DNA of 64,000 nucleotides from Perognathus longimembris pacificus. Its lineage: Eukaryota > Chordata > Mammalia > Rodentia > Heteromyidae. Under the pieces are notes generated by a model. It ran no database searches. It had not been told where the DNA came from and saw only the letters and a program-made list of their open reading frames with translations. Where the stretch lies: positions 31,331,983-31,395,982 of the forward strand of contig NC_063174.1 of the NCBI RefSeq assembly GCF_023159225.1. The letters run 5' to 3'. Both the position numbers and the translations under genes were made by a program. Below are positions 61,260 to 64,000 of this stretch, piece after piece; position 1 is the stretch's first letter, and each line of letters starts with the position of its first letter.

Positions 61260-61471
61260 CTGGGGATATGGCCTAGTGGCAAGAGTGCTTGCCTCATATA
61301 CAGGAGGCCCTGGGTTCGATTCCCCAGCACCACATATACAGAAAATGGCCAGAAGTGGCGCTGTGGCTCAAGTGGCAGAGTGCTAGCCTTGAGCAAGAAG
61401 AAGCCAGGGACAGTGCTCAGGCCCTGAGTCCAAGCCCCAGGACTGGCCAAACAAACAAACAAACAAACAAA
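61260..61471 (+). repeat. DRE1-like SINE, full length, perfect 19-bp TSD
   Basis: The best-preserved SINE of the window: ID head with GGATATGGCCTAGTGGCAAG and B box GGGTTCGATTCC, second unit with GGCTCAAGTGGCAGAGTGCT, and a (CAAA)n tail. AAAGTTTGTTGTTGAGGGG is identical at 61,241-61,259 and 61,472-61,490. Confidence 0.97.
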
Positions 61472-61597
61472 AAAGTTTGTTGTTGAGGGGAACCATAGCA
61501 AATTACCTTAGATCCTGGAGATGCTTCAGGGAAAGGTGGAGGAGCCTGAGCTTGAGCTGGCAGGTACAGAGGCCCACCAGTGGATTTGAAATTGGTT

Positions 61598-61682
61598 GTC
61601 TGGGACTGGGATTCAGCTCAATGGCAAAGCACTTGCCTAGCCAGTGTAATATTCTGGGTTTGAGCCCTGGTACAATAAGAGA
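61598..61682 (+). repeat. ID SINE
   Basis: GGGACTGGGATTCAGCTCAA, 'AGCACTTGCCTAGCCAGTGT', B-box-like GGGTTTGAGCCCTGGTAC. Confidence 0.8.
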
Positions 61683-61919
61683 AAAGACCACCTATTCTCA
61701 AATACAGTTAAAAAGTCCCAAACAGAAGTATTGACTGGACTGAGAAGAGAGAAGAATCTAGAATGGCTCCATGACTGTTAGGAGGCCAGAGGAATGCTGG
61801 TGAGTGGGTAGTTGGAGAGAACAGTGGAACACAGGCCACAGGTCTCCAAACCCCTGGGATTGAGAGATGCAGATGTGGTGAAGAATCCTGTTGTGGTTGG
61901 ACCAGCCACAAGAATTTAA

Positions 61920-61998
61920 CAGACTGTGATGTGACTCAAGTGGTAGAACACCTGTCTTAGCAAACCAAGGCCATGGGTTCAAGAATCACCCCCTCCCC
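61920..61998 (+). repeat. ID-like SINE (diverged)
   Basis: GATGTGACTCAAGTGGTAGA, 'ACACCTGTCTTAGCAAACCA', GGGTTCAAGAATCACC. Only the tRNA-like part. Confidence 0.65.
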
Positions 61999-62186
61999 AA
62001 ATATCTCCTCAATGTATATAATGAATTATAAATAAAGAAGAAGACGCATCATCTTCATCTGTTGATGGCCAGGTGACACTTGGGTGTAGTTGAAAGAGTT
62101 TATTCTACTTAGCAGCTCACAAACCCTGAGAGAGATCAGCTGAGACATTTGTGAGTTTTCTGGCCTTTGAGGAAGAAAAGGCGTGC

Positions 62187-62540
62187 CATGGTTAGAATGT
62201 GCCACCTCCATTCATGGATTGGAAACATAATCTTCAAATCTATGGTACTAGGAAGGGGAACCTGTGGGATGGGATTAGCTCACCAGGGCTCTACCCTCAT
62301 AGTGATGATATGACAGCAGCAGTGGCTTTGGGGAATCAGTTTCCTCACTCTCCCTTCTCTTCTCCTTCCTCTCCTTTTCCTCTCTTTTTCTCCTCTCTGG
62401 TGAGCAGACATGTCAATAGGGTGTCATCTTAGATCAGGAACTGACCTTGCAAGGATTTAGACTTAGACTTTCCAACCTCCAGATCTATGAGAAATAAATG
62501 TCTGTTCCTTATAAATTACCCAATCACAGCCATCCTAGAA
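62187..62540 (+). mobile_element. MaLR-type solo LTR (MLT/MST class)
   Basis: Starts CCATGGTTAGAATGTGCCAC, goes through 'CATGGATTGGAAACATAATC', CACCAGGGCTCTACCCTCAT, a pyrimidine-rich stretch, then CTATGAGAAATAAATGTCTG and 'TTATAAATTACCCAATCACA'. This is the MaLR LTR layout with its AATAAA. No internal part seen. Confidence 0.75.
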
Positions 62541-62559
62541 GCAGCACAAAGATTCTCCA

Positions 62560-63240
62560 GCAGGTAACCATGGGGATAAGTCATTCATAACATTATTTTG
62601 TCATTTTCAGATCCCTGGGAATGAGACCTCTCTAGATCTAGCTGTCCTCTAGTGCACCTCTCTGCCACCTGCATTTGCTGCCTTCTCTCTCACTGTCATT
62701 CATTTCTTGAGTAGGGAACGCCTTCTCCTTTCTGCCAGCTTAGAGCACCTTCATTTGAGTCTACTATGAAAGGAGAAATAGTAAAGAAAAATTAACTTGT
62801 AGATAAGTGAAAAGATTATAAGCATACCTAAAGGTACTGAATTTTGTGGAGTAAAAGAACAATTCTGAGATTCTGTCTGTGTCATCAAGCTGGGGACACC
62901 ACTAGCCATGATATCTTGTTGGCCCATGGGCTGCTTAGGTTAGTTGGGACCAACTTAGTGACTGGACCCTATGTCCCCTGAGTTTAGGGGTACCTGGCTC
63001 AGTTTGATGTATAAGAAACACAATCACAAACCTAGCTGGCGAGGAATAGGTGTTCTCTGCAGAATCAGGTGAGATAATGGCATGCCTGTCATTCTCATCA
63101 GCATGAATGTTCACAGACATTCCCTTGGAGATCTCAAAGGTCTTTAGATTTAGGCTTTTGGCTCTTGTGCTGAGTCAAGCAGCTCCAAATAACTCCAAAT
63201 AGATTTTTAAATCTATTTCCCTAGTGATTAGGGAAACTGT
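62560..63240. other. non-coding stretch, nothing recognised
   Basis: Contains a small local duplication (CTCCAAATAACTCCAAATAG near 63,183) and nothing else of note. Confidence 0.45.
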
Positions 63241-63245
63241 TACAT

Positions 63246-63462
63246 GCAAGACACTGGTGGCTCACATCTATCTTCCTAGTTATTAGGGAAGCTGAGATCT
63301 GAGAATTGAGGTTCAAAAGCCAGCCTGGGTAGGAAAGCCTACGAGACTCTTATCTCCAATTAACCAGCAACAACCCAAAAGTGGAGCTGTGGCTCAAGTG
63401 GTAGAGTGCCAGCCCTGAGCAAAAAAGCTAAGGGCCAGCTCCCAGGCCTATCCAAAGAAAGA
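63246..63462 (+). repeat. 7SL/ID composite SINE
   Basis: CACTGGTGGCTCACATCTAT head, GACTCTTATCTCCAATTAAC middle, GTGGCTCAAGTGGTAGAGTG tail. Confidence 0.9.
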
Positions 63463-63469
63463 CAGAATA

Positions 63470-63610
63470 TAATACATTACATTATATATTATGATAGAAT
63501 AATTATATTTCATAATTATAAATCTTATATTATTTATGTATATAATTATATAAATTATAATTTTTATAATTAAAAATAATTTTAGAATTATAATTTGTAA
63601 TTATAATTTT
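63470..63610. repeat. AT-rich low-complexity tract
   Basis: Almost only A and T for 140 bp, with many TATAATTATA-type inverted pieces. Confidence 0.85.
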
Positions 63611-63927
63611 GACTCTGTCAAGTGAGAACTCTTATCCTTTGTTTGATTACCCCATTTCCACTCCAGGCTTCAGAAGAGCATTCTGCCAGATGTAAGAGTA
63701 TACACCTCTCACTACTGACTCCTCATACTCTAAGAACCAGATTATCTGTCTGTAACCTGATGATTTGTCTATATTTATTTTGTTTTAAATTCTGGGATAT
63801 TTTTCTTCTCCTAAAATCAGGATATTTAGCTTCTTCTGTGTGGACCCAATGTCTAGATTATTTGCCTAAGGAACTATCTTTCACATGCTGGAAGGAAGGA
63901 AATGTATTTATTAAAAGAAGATTTGGG

Positions 63928-64000
63928 GGGCTGGGTGTCAGTGGCTCATGCCTGTAATCCTAGCTATTCAGGAGGCCAAGATCAGAGGATTCCCATTCAA
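63928..64000 (+). repeat. 7SL/ID composite SINE, cut by the window end
   Basis: GGCTGGGTGTCAGTGGCTCA then ATGCCTGTAATCCTAGCTAT; the element runs past the last base. Confidence 0.85.

Noticed and set aside
61260..61340. tRNA gene from the A/B-box-like sequence
   Set aside because: The boxes belong to the ID head of a SINE with target duplication and tail.

Overview
This is a stretch of mammalian nuclear genome: AT-rich, intron-dominated, full of SINEs, LINE-1 pieces and microsatellites, with one CpG island. The young SINEs point to a geomyoid rodent such as a kangaroo rat or pocket mouse (Dipodomys/Perognathus type). One is an ID-headed composite of the Dipodomys repetitive element type (DRE1-like) and the other is a 7SL/B1-like head joined to an ID-like tail. 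The species call is inference from remembered SINE families.

Layout: 1-17 kb is intron or intergenic DNA with an old L1 3' end (2.5-3.2 kb), a split old L1 (5.0-6.9 kb), scattered SINEs, and a full-length processed POLB (DNA polymerase beta) retrocopy on the minus strand (10.3-12.5 kb) with a 13-bp target-site duplication. At 16,998-17,311 (+) lies the terminal coding exon of a synaptotagmin of the SYT14/SYT16 group, most like SYT16. 17.3-33.8 kb is 3' UTR/intergenic sequence with SINEs, microsatellites, L1 3' ends and MIR. A CpG island at about 33.9-35.0 kb carries a cluster of RFX (X-box) half-sites, a CCAAT box and a strong GTGAGT donor, so it looks like a first exon on the + strand. At 44,870-44,985 and 45,272-45,646 (+) are two phase-compatible coding exons of a SERTA-domain protein related to SERTAD4 but not SERTAD4 itself. 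A decayed copy of its last exon lies about 1.2 kb upstream. 46-64 kb is gene-poor, with a 5'-truncated L1 inserted inside a DRE1-like SINE (58.0-60.05 kb), a MaLR-type LTR (62.2 kb), a MER5-type DNA transposon relic and many SINEs.

The most interesting point is the gene pair. In human, SYT14 and SERTAD4 are neighbours on 1q32. Here a SYT16-like gene is followed, same strand, by a SERTAD4-like gene. This fits a two-round-duplication paralogon in which a SERTAD4 ohnolog, not among the SERTA genes I know from human (SERTAD1-4, CDCA4), has been kept in this rodent. Its start exon was not found, so the gene model is incomplete.
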